Shown here one piece after another: positions 1-6,688 of a stretch of DNA of 26,439 nucleotides (the stretch's first letter is position 1; the number at the start of each line of letters is the position of its first letter). Source of the stretch: an uncultured Actinomycetes bacterium (GTDB lineage Bacteria > Actinomycetota > Acidimicrobiia > Acidimicrobiales > Microtrichaceae); assembly GCA_903953195.1 (NCBI GenBank), contig CAJBIS010000174.1, forward strand, positions 1 through 26,439, in the 5' to 3' direction. The notes under the pieces were generated by a model that ran no database searches, was not told the DNA's origin, and worked only from the letters and a program-made list of their open reading frames with translations. Position numbers and translations under genes: made by a program.

Positions 1-1
1 G

Positions 2-49
2 GCGCGACGAGAACTGTTCGGCGTCGTCGCCAAGGTGCGAGGCGCCTGA
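2..49 (+). CDS. C-terminal tail of an unidentified protein (partial)
   Basis: An open frame runs in from the left edge and ends at TGA 47-49, giving the tail ARRELFGVVAKVRGA. The composition is protein-like and the stop lies 10 nt before the converging stop of the next gene, which would make an ordinary convergent pair. Only 15 residues are visible, so no family can be assigned and the frame itself is uncertain. Confidence 0.35.
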   Translation, partial: ARRELFGVVAKVRGA

Positions 50-59
50 GCGGGTCAGC

Positions 60-1178
60 TCATTGAGACGGTGTGCCGTCGCCGGCTGGCCCGTCGTCGG
101 TGATTCCGTCGTCGGTGGTTCCGACGCCGCTGCGCAGTCGTGAGCGGGCGGCGCGGACCGACGGTTCGATCCGCCGCCACATCGCGGCGCCGGCGGACAC
201 CGTCCGCCCGACACCGCCGACACCGAATCGGACCCGCACGAGCATGCGGCGACCGTCGGACCACTCGGCCTTGTAGGGCTCGTCGCCACGCAGCAGGTCG
301 TACTCGTGGGCGCCGTCGGCGATCGCGGCCTCGATGATGTCGGCGCGCAGGACCGAACCGGCACCGCGCCACTCGTGATCCGTGGATCGGCCGGCCTGGT
401 AGAACGCGACGCGGTCCCCGGTGACGAGGTCCCACTCGGTCGCGACGACGGTGCCGTCGGCGTCGCGGACCTCGGTGGCCCGCACGTCGCCGCGCTCGAG
501 TCCGACGCCCGCTGCGGTGCGGAAGCGTCCCCACGAGCCGAGGAACCCCGATGTCTCGCCCCATCGGCCGTCGTGCAGCTCTGCGAGCGCGTCGAGCGCG
601 CGGGCGTGGTCGTCGGCAACGACCCGTTCGATGGTGGCGCCCGACCTCACCAGCCGCTTCCGGGTGCGGCTGATCGTGCTGCGCACCCGGCCGGGTCGGG
701 CCGCCACGTACTCGTCGACGGTCGAGGGCAGCGTCGCGTACGGCGCTGCGATCCGGTCGATCTCGTGCGCGCGGAGCGCGTTCGCCAGCCGTCCGTCGGC
801 CGCCAGGCCGTCCAGGTCGACCAGCCGCGATCCGGGCCGGCGCAGCCACGCGAGCACGGCGTCGAGTACGTCGTCGTGGCGTCCAGCGGCGGCGAACACG
901 TCGAGGTGGTCCGGTGCCAGATCGCCCTGTCCGACACACCGCACCCGTTCGACCGAGGCGGGCCCCCGCCCGATCCGGTCGACCTCGACGGCGAATCCGC
1001 CGACGAGCGCGTCGCCATCCCGGCAGCGCAGGAGCGCCGTCGTCCCGGCACCGGCGTGCTCGACCCACCACGAGCGCAGGAACGCGCTCGGCTGCGGCTG
1101 TGCGGCGACGAGCGCGTCCCAGTCGGCCCGGTCGTCGCCGAGGGTGTCCGTGACCTCGATGCGAAGCGGTGCTCCCAT
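60..1178 (-). CDS. BioF2/CelD-like GNAT-fold N-acyltransferase
   Basis: The 372-residue protein has the layout of the BioF2-like/CelD-BcsL acetyltransferase group (Acetyltransf_6), which is related to FemAB. The N-terminal half carries a WWVEH-containing segment and a SRLVDLDGL strand. The C-terminal GNAT half contains the stretch RVAFYQAGRSTDHEWRGAGS, followed by EYDLLRGDEPYKAEWSDG, a hallmark of this group. Such enzymes usually transfer acyl or aminoacyl groups onto surface sugars or lipid-linked precursors in the cytoplasm; the substrate here is unknown. It is transcribed divergently from a polysaccharide-initiating sugar transferase, which supports an envelope-glycan role (inference). The start is ATG at 1176-1178, with no clear Shine-Dalgarno. 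The C-terminus ends in a low-complexity TDDGITDDG tail caused by a 15-bp DNA duplication. Confidence 0.8.
   Translation of the reverse strand: MGAPLRIEVTDTLGDDRADWDALVAAQPQPSAFLRSWWVEHAGAGTTALLRCRDGDALVGGFAVEVDRIGRGPASVERVRCVGQGDLAPDHLDVFAAAGRHDDVLDAVLAWLRRPGSRLVDLDGLAADGRLANALRAHEIDRIAAPYATLPSTVDEYVAARPGRVRSTISRTRKRLVRSGATIERVVADDHARALDALAELHDGRWGETSGFLGSWGRFRTAAGVGLERGDVRATEVRDADGTVVATEWDLVTGDRVAFYQAGRSTDHEWRGAGSVLRADIIEAAIADGAHEYDLLRGDEPYKAEWSDGRRMLVRVRFGVGGVGRTVSAGAAMWRRIEPSVRAARSRLRSGVGTTDDGITDDGPAGDGTPSQ
91..120. repeat. 15-bp tandem duplication in the acyltransferase 3' end
   Basis: Two adjacent 15-bp units (91-105 and 106-120) beginning CCGTCGTCGGTG differ at one base. They encode the repeated TDDG motif near the C-terminus of the minus-strand acyltransferase. 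This looks like replication slippage in a disordered tail. Confidence 0.7.
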
Positions 1179-1360
1179 GCGTCCCGGAGTGTGGCGCGTC
1201 CGGCGGCCGGGTGCGAGTTCCGAGCGCGGCAGTGACGGGTACTCAGGGCAGGCACGTGGTCACGGAGCGCGCGATTCGGCCGCGATCGCGCCGGCCGTGG
1301 CACCGGCTCGCGCTGGGCCCTCCAGCCCCTCCGGATGGGGGATCTACCCGAAACTGCCCC

Positions 1361-1391
1361 TTGACGGTGGCATGGGTCACGCGCCTACCCT
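1361..1391 (+). promoter_or_regulatory. Candidate sigma-70-type promoter of the sugar transferase
   Basis: TTGACG (1361-1366) and TACCCT (1386-1391) are separated by 19 bp and match actinobacterial -35 and TANNNT -10 patterns. They lie in the spacer between the two divergent genes, with transcription expected to start near 1398. This placement argues against the in-frame ATG at 1372, which would lie inside the promoter. The spacer is longer than the usual 17-18 bp. Confidence 0.5.
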
Positions 1392-1450
1392 GAACAGAGA
1401 GCAACTCCCGGTTCGCAGGCGTTCCGGAGTGGCGGCGGCAAGGGGACGAC

Positions 1451-1483
1451 ATGCAGCTGGGGCAGGCGGGTTTCACATGCTGA
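1451..1483 (+). CDS. Possible 10-codon leader peptide before the sugar transferase
   Basis: ATG 1451 is preceded by AGGGGAC at a reasonable distance and opens a frame reading MQLGQAGFTC before TGA 1481-1483. Its stop overlaps the proposed ATG (1477) of the sugar transferase by 7 nt in another frame. The main start has a poorer Shine-Dalgarno, so coupled translation is conceivable. The frame could equally be chance; there is no run of regulatory codons or attenuator pair. Confidence 0.25.
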   Translation: MQLGQAGFTC

Positions 1484-3012
1484 GGCAATCGGAGAGCGGC
1501 GGTTCGCCGCGGTGGTCGGACCCTGCGTCCGCAGCCGCGGTCGACCCGATGGGCGACGCGGCGATCATCGACCTCCGCGACCGCAACCGCACCGATGCGG
1601 CCCATCCGGAGTCCATCGTCCTGAGCCTGCCGAGTCGGGCGATCCCGCAGCGGGAGCGTCGTGCCGTCGGCCGGAACATCCGTGCGCTCGGTCACCTGCT
1701 CGACGCCGTGGCGCTGTCGGCGCCGTTCGTCTTCCTCGACTTCGTGCGCACCGACGTCATCTCGTTGCGAGTCGTCGCCCTGTTCGTGGTGGTCGCCACG
1801 GCGCTGCTCTGGCCGACCCACAAGCGCGGGCGTGAGATCGTCGCCCCGGGTGAGGGCCTCGTCTCGATCGTGACCCGCATCGGCCTCGCACCGATCGTCA
1901 CGACGATGCTGCTCGGCATCACGCGCTTCACCGACTTCACGAACGCGCAGCGGTTCATCGACATGGTCGCCATCGTCCAGGTGGTCGTCATCACGTTGCC
2001 GCTCGTCATGATCGGCCGGGTCATCAGCTACCGCCTCGCCAAGCTGGCCCGACTTCGGGGCTACGACCTCGAGGACACGCTCATCGTCGGTTCCGGCCCG
2101 GTCGGCCTCGAGGTCGCCGAGGTGCTCTGCGAGAACCCGCAGTTCGGTCTGGTGCCGTGCGGTTTCGTCGACGGATTCGACGACGAACTGCCGTTGCCGC
2201 TCGTCGGCCGGCCCCGTGACCTTCCGGAGATCCTCGCCCGCACGGGCGTCCGTCACGTCGTCCTGGCGTTCGGCTCGTCGGCCGAGTCGGAGCTCGTCGG
2301 CATCATCCGCCGCTGCGTCGACTCCGAGGTGCAGTTCTACGCCGTTCCCCGACTCTTTGAGCTCGGCATCAGTCACGACGACATCGGTCACGAGGTCGAC
2401 GGCCTGCCGCTGGTCCCGGTGCGTCGCCCGGGCACGTCGTCGTCGATGTGGCCGGCGAAGCGGGCCTTCGACATCATCGCCTCGCTCGCCCTCATCGTCC
2501 TGACCTCGCCGATCATGCTGGGCTGCGCCATCGCCGTGAAGCTCACGAGCCGGGGCCCCGTCTTCTTCCGGCAGGTCCGGATCGGCATCGGTGGGCGCAC
2601 GTTCGAGATCCTCAAGTTCCGCACGCTGCGGGTGAACGACGACTCGTCGACGACGTGGTCGGTCGAGGACGACGACCGGGTGACCCTGGCCGGCAAGTTC
2701 CTCCGCCCGTCGCACCTCGACGAACTGCCGCAGCTCATCAACGTGCTCCGTGGCGAGATGTCACTGGTCGGCCCCCGCCCGGAGCGTCCGCACTTCGTGG
2801 AGCAGTTCGGCACCGAGATCGACGGCTACCACTATCGCCACCGGGTGCCGGTCGGCATCACCGGCTGGGCGCAGGTCAACGGCTACTGGGGTGACACCAG
2901 CATCGAGCGGCGGGTCCGGTTGGACAACCGCTACATCGAGAACTGGTCGCTGTGGCGTGACCTGGTGATCGGTCTGCGCACGATCCCGACGCTGTTCGGC
3001 CGCCGACGCTGA
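1477..3012 (+). CDS. Membrane sugar-1-phosphate transferase (polyprenyl glycosylphosphotransferase)
   Basis: This 511-residue protein has the two-part WcaJ/WbaP-type architecture. The N-terminal part has about four hydrophobic helices (residues roughly 70-195) and a nucleotide-binding-like domain starting at VGSGPVGLE (about 203). A further membrane helix at about 329-355 (RAFDIIASLALIVL) leads into the catalytic bacterial sugar transferase domain. That domain shows KFRTLR (about 380), LDELPQL, LRGEMSLVGPRPERP and PVGITGWAQVNG. The family moves a sugar-1-phosphate from a UDP-sugar onto undecaprenyl phosphate at the inner membrane face, the first step of capsule, exopolysaccharide or O-glycan synthesis. 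ATG 1477 is chosen because it lies downstream of the promoter; the open frame extends far upstream through non-protein-like Arg/Ser-rich sequence. The sugar specificity cannot be read. Confidence 0.88.
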   Translation: MLRQSESGGSPRWSDPASAAAVDPMGDAAIIDLRDRNRTDAAHPESIVLSLPSRAIPQRERRAVGRNIRALGHLLDAVALSAPFVFLDFVRTDVISLRVVALFVVVATALLWPTHKRGREIVAPGEGLVSIVTRIGLAPIVTTMLLGITRFTDFTNAQRFIDMVAIVQVVVITLPLVMIGRVISYRLAKLARLRGYDLEDTLIVGSGPVGLEVAEVLCENPQFGLVPCGFVDGFDDELPLPLVGRPRDLPEILARTGVRHVVLAFGSSAESELVGIIRRCVDSEVQFYAVPRLFELGISHDDIGHEVDGLPLVPVRRPGTSSSMWPAKRAFDIIASLALIVLTSPIMLGCAIAVKLTSRGPVFFRQVRIGIGGRTFEILKFRTLRVNDDSSTTWSVEDDDRVTLAGKFLRPSHLDELPQLINVLRGEMSLVGPRPERPHFVEQFGTEIDGYHYRHRVPVGITGWAQVNGYWGDTSIERRVRLDNRYIENWSLWRDLVIGLRTIPTLFGRRR

Positions 3013-3072
3013 TCGAGCGCACCGACGCCGCCGGCCACGAGTCGGCTGGGTCCTGCGTCGTCCCCGGCGAAC

Positions 3073-3078
3073 TACCGT
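3073..3078 (+). promoter_or_regulatory. Candidate -10 element for tRNA-Gln/glmU
   Basis: TACCGT fits the TANNNT -10 pattern and lies 14 nt before the mature tRNA 5' end, which would put the transcription start about 7 nt upstream of the tRNA. No convincing -35 is seen. The spacer from 3013 otherwise holds only a weak 6-bp GCCGGC/GTCGGC hairpin without a T-run. Confidence 0.4.
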
Positions 3079-3092
3079 GAGCGCTGCACCCG

Positions 3093-3164
3093 TGGCGGGT
3101 AGTTCAACGGCAGAACGCCTGACTTTGGATCAGGAGAATGCAGGTTCGAATCCTGCCCCGCCAG
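3093..3164 (+). tRNA. tRNA-Gln (anticodon TTG)
   Basis: The acceptor stem TGGCGGG (3093-3099) pairs with CCCGCCA (3157-3163). The D-arm region is AGTTCAACGGCAGAAC. The anticodon stem CCTGA/TCAGG holds the loop CTTTGGA, giving anticodon TTG (3125-3127), which reads CAA/CAG. The T-arm GCAGG-TTCGAAT-CCTGC is complete. The discriminator is G3164, usual for tRNA-Gln. CCA is not encoded: the next bases are CATG, where ATG is the glmU start codon. The 3' trailer is therefore the glmU coding sequence itself. Confidence 0.97.
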
Positions 3165-3165
3165 C

Positions 3166-4263
3166 ATGAGCGACACGCAACCCTCCCTCGCCGCCATCAT
3201 CCTCGCCGCCGGCGAGGGCAGCCGCATGCGCTCGGAGCGACCCAAGCCGCTGCATCGGCTGTGCGGACGCCCGATGCTCATGTATGTCCTCGACTCATTG
3301 GGCTCGACCGGTGCGTCGCGCGCCGCGATCGTGGTCGGCCACAAGGGTGAGTGGGTGACGAAGACCATGCAGGAGCAGGGTCACGACATCGCGATCGATT
3401 TCGTGGAGCAGCGGGTGCAACGGGGAACCGGCGACGCCACGCTCGTCGGACTGGTCGGCCTCGGCGACGACGAGGACGACGGCGACGTACTGGTGCTGCC
3501 CGGTGACGCGCCGCTGCTCCGCCGGGAGACGCTGTCGGCGATGGTCGAACACCACCGGGCCACCGGTGCCGCGGCGACGGTGCTCACGGCGGTCATGGAT
3601 GATGCGACCGGGTACGGCCGGGTGATCCGTTCCGCCGACGGTCGGGTGCAGCGGATCGTCGAGCACGGTGATGCGAACCCCGACGAACTCGCCGTCAACG
3701 AGATCAACACGTCGATCTACTGCTTCAGACGCAGCCTGCTGGCACCGGCGCTCCGCCGGGTCGAGCCCGACAACGCCCAGGGCGAGTACTACCTGACCGA
3801 CGTCATCTCGGTGCTCGTCTCGACCGGCCACCCGGTCACCGCCGTCGTCGCCGACGACGCCGAGGAGACGCAGGGCGTCAACGACCGGCTGCAGCTGTCG
3901 CGAGCCGAGTCCGAACTGCGACGCCGCACCAACACCGAGCTGTTGCGCAGCGGCGTGACCATGGTCGATCCGGCGTCCGTGTACGTCGACACGACCGTCG
4001 TGGTCGGCCGGGACGTCACGCTCTTCCCCGGGGTGATCCTGCAGGGGTCGACGGTCGTCGGTGACGGCACCGAGCTGGGACCGGACACCCGACTCGTCGA
4101 CACGACGGTCGGCGCGGACTGCGTGATCGAGCAGACGACCGCCCGTGCGGCGCGCATCGGTGACCGCGCGGTCGTCGGGCCGTTCGCATCGCTGGCACCC
4201 GGTTCCGAGGTGGCGGACGACACGGTCACCGGCGCGTTCTACACTGCCGACGCAACGAGTTGA
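3166..4263 (+). CDS. glmU: GlmU-like N-acetylglucosamine-1-phosphate uridylyltransferase lacking the acetyltransferase active-site half
   Basis: The N-terminal pyrophosphorylase domain (residues about 1-230) is intact: LAAGEGSRM with PKPLH, LPGDAPLL, GYGRVIR, IVEHGDAN, EINTSIYCF and GVNDRLQLS. These match the UTP and GlcNAc-1-P binding elements of bifunctional GlmU, which makes UDP-GlcNAc for peptidoglycan. A short left-handed beta-helix follows (about 250-355). The protein stops at 365 residues, just after GPFASLAPGSEV, whereas bifunctional GlmU runs to about 450-480. The coils carrying the acetyl-CoA site and catalytic His of the glucosamine-1-phosphate acetyltransferase are absent. No remnant follows the stop, because prs begins at once. 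ATG 3166 is the only possible start: the upstream frame lies in the tRNA and has a stop at 3100 with no other start codon. The gene therefore has no leader of its own. Confidence 0.9.
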   Translation: MSDTQPSLAAIILAAGEGSRMRSERPKPLHRLCGRPMLMYVLDSLGSTGASRAAIVVGHKGEWVTKTMQEQGHDIAIDFVEQRVQRGTGDATLVGLVGLGDDEDDGDVLVLPGDAPLLRRETLSAMVEHHRATGAAATVLTAVMDDATGYGRVIRSADGRVQRIVEHGDANPDELAVNEINTSIYCFRRSLLAPALRRVEPDNAQGEYYLTDVISVLVSTGHPVTAVVADDAEETQGVNDRLQLSRAESELRRRTNTELLRSGVTMVDPASVYVDTTVVVGRDVTLFPGVILQGSTVVGDGTELGPDTRLVDTTVGADCVIEQTTARAARIGDRAVVGPFASLAPGSEVADDTVTGAFYTADATS

Positions 4264-4274
4264 CGCTCAGCCCC

Positions 4275-4280
4275 GGGAGG
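4275..4280 (+). promoter_or_regulatory. Shine-Dalgarno fixing the prs start
   Basis: GGGAGG lies 9 nt before GTG 4290. This favours GTG 4290 over the in-frame TTG at 4260 that overlaps the glmU stop. Confidence 0.65.
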
Positions 4281-4289
4281 CACGGGTTC

Positions 4290-5273
4290 GTGGAACTGGT
4301 CACCAAGAAGCGACTCACCCTGGTCACCGGCCGGGTCAATTCCGAACTCGCCACCGAGGTCGCCGAGGCGCTCGGCGTCTCGCTGAGCGAGGTGCAGATC
4401 GCCGAGTTCGCCAACGGCGAGATCCACTGCAAGTTCGGCGAGTCGATCCGTGGCGCCGATCTGTTCATCTTCCAGAGCCATGCGTCCACCGCCGACATGT
4501 CGGTGAACGACGCGCTGATGGAGCAGCTGATCATGGTGGATGCCGCCAAGCGGGCGTCGGCCAAGCGCATCACGGTGGTCGCGCCCTTCTACGGCTACGG
4601 CCGGCAGGACCGCAAGGCCGAGGGCCGCGAGCCGATCACCGCGAAGCTGCTCGCCAACATGTTCGAGGTGGCCGGAGCCAAGCGCATCGTGTCGGGCGAC
4701 CTCCACAGCGGCCAGATCCAGGGCTTCTTCGACGGTCCCGTCGACCACCTCACCGCCATGCCGGTGCTGGTCGACTGGATGGCCACGAATCTGGGCGACG
4801 ACCTGGTGGTCGTGTCGCCCGACGCCGGCCGCGTGAAGGTCGCCGAGCGCTACGCCAATGCGCTGCACGCCGATCTGGCCATCGTGCACAAGCGCCGCGT
4901 GAAGGGCGTGAAGAACCAGGTCGAGGCCAAGGACGTGGTCGGCGAGGTCGAGGGCCGGACCTGCGTGCTGATCGACGACATGATCGACACCGCCGGCACC
5001 ATTGTTGCGGCCGCGGACCAGCTCGCCGAGCGGGGGGCCTCGGCGGTGTACTGCGCCGCCACGCACGGCGTGTTCTCCGGGCCGGCGATCGACCGCCTGA
5101 AGAACTCGGCGCTCGAGAAGGTCGTCATCACCAACACGCTGCCGCTGCCGCCGGAGAAGCGCATCGACAAGATCGAGGTGCTCTCGGCCGCCGGCATCAT
5201 CGCGGACGCGATCGACGCCGTCTTCGAGGACAGCTCCGTCTCCGACATCTTCGACGGCCAGAACCAGCACTGA
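4290..5273 (+). CDS. prs: Ribose-phosphate pyrophosphokinase (PRPP synthetase)
   Basis: This enzyme transfers pyrophosphate from ATP to ribose 5-phosphate to make PRPP for nucleotide, NAD, His and Trp synthesis. The 327-residue protein shows the family pattern throughout: EFANGEI, ESIRGADLF, the flexible-loop segment RQDRKAEGREPITAKLLANM, DLHSGQIQGFFDGPVDHL, VVSPDAGR and the PRPP-binding loop LIDDMIDTAGTI. The C-terminus is the usual VSDIFDG type. It starts 26 nt after glmU, in the glmU-prs pairing typical of actinobacteria, and is probably co-transcribed with it. GTG 4290 is preferred for its Shine-Dalgarno and for a length close to the family norm of 310-326. A hairpin follows the stop. Confidence 0.95.
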   Translation: MELVTKKRLTLVTGRVNSELATEVAEALGVSLSEVQIAEFANGEIHCKFGESIRGADLFIFQSHASTADMSVNDALMEQLIMVDAAKRASAKRITVVAPFYGYGRQDRKAEGREPITAKLLANMFEVAGAKRIVSGDLHSGQIQGFFDGPVDHLTAMPVLVDWMATNLGDDLVVVSPDAGRVKVAERYANALHADLAIVHKRRVKGVKNQVEAKDVVGEVEGRTCVLIDDMIDTAGTIVAAADQLAERGASAVYCAATHGVFSGPAIDRLKNSALEKVVITNTLPLPPEKRIDKIEVLSAAGIIADAIDAVFEDSSVSDIFDGQNQH

Positions 5274-5275
5274 GC

Positions 5276-5295
5276 CCGTCGGCGCAGCCCGACGG
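5276..5295 (+). terminator. Stem-loop directly after prs
   Basis: CCGTCGG (5276-5282) pairs perfectly with CCGACGG (5289-5295) across a 6-nt loop, 2 nt after the prs stop. There is no T-run, so this is at best an atypical GC-rich terminator or an mRNA 3'-end stabiliser. The remaining spacer to 5420 holds a TANNNT motif (TACGCT, 5364-5369) and a Shine-Dalgarno. Confidence 0.45.
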
Positions 5296-5363
5296 TCAGA
5301 CGCCAGACGTCAGAGGGCAGAGGTCGCCACCGGGGTCATCTGGCGTCGGTCGGGGCGTGTCGG

Positions 5364-5369
5364 TACGCT
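5364..5369 (+). promoter_or_regulatory. Weak -10 candidate upstream of rplY
   Basis: TACGCT fits TANNNT and lies 51 nt before the rplY ATG. The sequence 17 bp upstream (TGGCGT) is a poor -35. With the hairpin after prs, it suggests that rplY-pth-mfd may have its own promoter. Confidence 0.3.
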
Positions 5370-5420
5370 TGCGAGTCGCCCGTCCGGGCACCGAAGTCGT
5401 TCTGTCTCAGGAGTCTTGTC

Positions 5421-6077
5421 ATGTCCGAGGTCACGCTGAATGCCGAGACCGGTCGGGAACTCGGGACGGCCCCGTCCCGTCGTGCACGCCGTGAGGGCCG
5501 CGTCCCGGCGGTCGTCTACGGAGGCGGCGAGGCCGCAACCTCGGTGAGCGTGGACCGCGCCGAGCTGCGGCGGGTGCTGAGCACCGATGCCGGCCTGAAC
5601 GCGCTCATCACCCTGAACGTCGACGGCGACTCGTTCATCACCGTCGTCCGTGAGCTGCAGCGCCACCCGGTGCGTCGCGATGTGGTGCACGTCGACTTCC
5701 TGAAGGTCGACCCGACCGCGCCGATCGAGGTCGAGGTGCCGATCCGTCTGGTCGGTGAGGCCAAGCAGGTCACCACCAACGGCGGCATGACCGAACAGCG
5801 TGTCTCGTTCCTGAAGGTGCTCGTGCGCCCCGATGCCATTCCGGACTCGATCGAGGTCGACATCTCGGACATGACCTTGGAGCACTCGTCCATCCTGGTC
5901 GCCGACCTGGTGCTGCCCGACGGTGTCGAGTCCCGCTCCACGCCGTCGCAGGCGGTCGTGACCGCCGAACTCACCCGTGCCGCCGTCACCGCTCGTGGCA
6001 GCGAGGACGGCGAGGAAGGTGCCGAGGGCGCGGCGGAGGCCGGTGACGCCTCCGGTGGTGACGAGTCGGGCGACTGA
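5421..6077 (+). CDS. rplY: 50S ribosomal protein L25/TL5 (general stress protein Ctc)
   Basis: This 218-residue protein is the long Ctc/TL5 form of L25, which binds 5S rRNA in the large subunit. The N-terminal L25 domain shows GRELGTAPSRRARREGRVPAVVYGGG and VRELQRHPVRRDVVHVDF. The beta-rich C-terminal TL5 domain (about 95-185) includes VEVPIRLVGEAKQVTTNGG and ITVRP-like strands. The last about 30 residues are an acidic Gly/Glu/Asp-rich tail, common in actinobacterial versions. The start is well supported by AGGAG (5409-5413), 7 nt before the ATG. The gene lies between prs and pth, a conserved actinobacterial order, and pth begins 3 nt after its stop. Confidence 0.95.
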   Translation: MSEVTLNAETGRELGTAPSRRARREGRVPAVVYGGGEAATSVSVDRAELRRVLSTDAGLNALITLNVDGDSFITVVRELQRHPVRRDVVHVDFLKVDPTAPIEVEVPIRLVGEAKQVTTNGGMTEQRVSFLKVLVRPDAIPDSIEVDISDMTLEHSSILVADLVLPDGVESRSTPSQAVVTAELTRAAVTARGSEDGEEGAEGAAEAGDASGGDESGD

Positions 6078-6080
6078 GTC

Positions 6081-6671
6081 GTGGCGGGCTCGTCCTGCGA
6101 CCTGCTCGTCGTCGGACTGGGCAATCCGGGATCCACCTATGCGGGGACCCGGCACAACGTGGGTGCGGACGCCGTCGTCGAGCTCGCTCGTCGTCACGGT
6201 GCCCGGCTGAAGGACGATCGCAAGGTGCACGCCTCGATCGATGCCGTGCGCCTGGGTGATCAGCGAGTGGTGCTCGCGGTGCCGACGACGTGGATGAACG
6301 ACTCCGGGCAGGCCGTCGGGGCGCTGGTCCGACGTCACGACCTGGAACCGGCTCAGGTGCTCGTCGTGCACGACGAACTGGATCTGGACCCGGGTCGCCT
6401 CAAGTTGAAGGTCGGCGGCGGCCACGCCGGCCACAACGGTCTGCGGTCGATCGTCTCGCACCTGCACTCGAAGGACTTCCTGCGGCTGCGTCTGGGTGTG
6501 GGCAAGCCGCCGGGCGGACCTGAACGCGGCGCCGACTGGGTGCTGTCGAAGGTCCCCGCGTCGCAACGGACGCTGCTCGACGTGATGATCGCCGAGGCGG
6601 CTGACGCCGCCGAGCTGACCGCGACCGACGGGATCGACGCGGCCATGCGTCGGTACAACGCGGCCGACTGA
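6081..6671 (+). CDS. pth: Peptidyl-tRNA hydrolase
   Basis: This enzyme frees peptidyl-tRNA released from stalled ribosomes by cleaving the ester bond. Its 196 residues carry the bacterial Pth signature: GLGNPGSTYAGTRHNVG with the catalytic His of TRHN and the Asn of NPG, TTWMNDSGQAV, VVHDELDLDPG with the conserved Asp, and GGGHAGHNGLRSI. The start is GTG 6081, 3 nt after the rplY stop and without a clear Shine-Dalgarno, so translation is probably coupled to rplY. The rplY-pth pair is widespread in bacteria and fits a shared role in translation. Confidence 0.95.
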   Translation: MAGSSCDLLVVGLGNPGSTYAGTRHNVGADAVVELARRHGARLKDDRKVHASIDAVRLGDQRVVLAVPTTWMNDSGQAVGALVRRHDLEPAQVLVVHDELDLDPGRLKLKVGGGHAGHNGLRSIVSHLHSKDFLRLRLGVGKPPGGPERGADWVLSKVPASQRTLLDVMIAEAADAAELTATDGIDAAMRRYNAAD

Positions 6672-6688
6672 GTTCGGCTCTCGGCGCG

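Noticed and set aside
1281..1290. Palindrome CGCGATCGCG as a possible regulatory or HIP1-like site
   Set aside because: It is a single short GC-rich palindrome, expected by chance in such sequence, with no second copy at a meaningful distance.
421..1476. Upstream in-frame extension of the sugar transferase to 421, giving 863 residues
   Set aside because: The extension is Arg/Ser-rich, lies antisense to a well-supported acyltransferase gene and crosses a promoter; high-GC sequence gives long chance frames.
4260..4289. TTG start for prs overlapping the glmU stop
   Set aside because: GTG 4290 has a GGGAGG at 9 nt and gives a normal N-terminus; the ten extra residues look non-homologous.
4200..4290. 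Frameshift explaining the short GlmU
   Set aside because: There is no space or residual acetyltransferase coding in any frame before prs; the missing part is absent rather than shifted.
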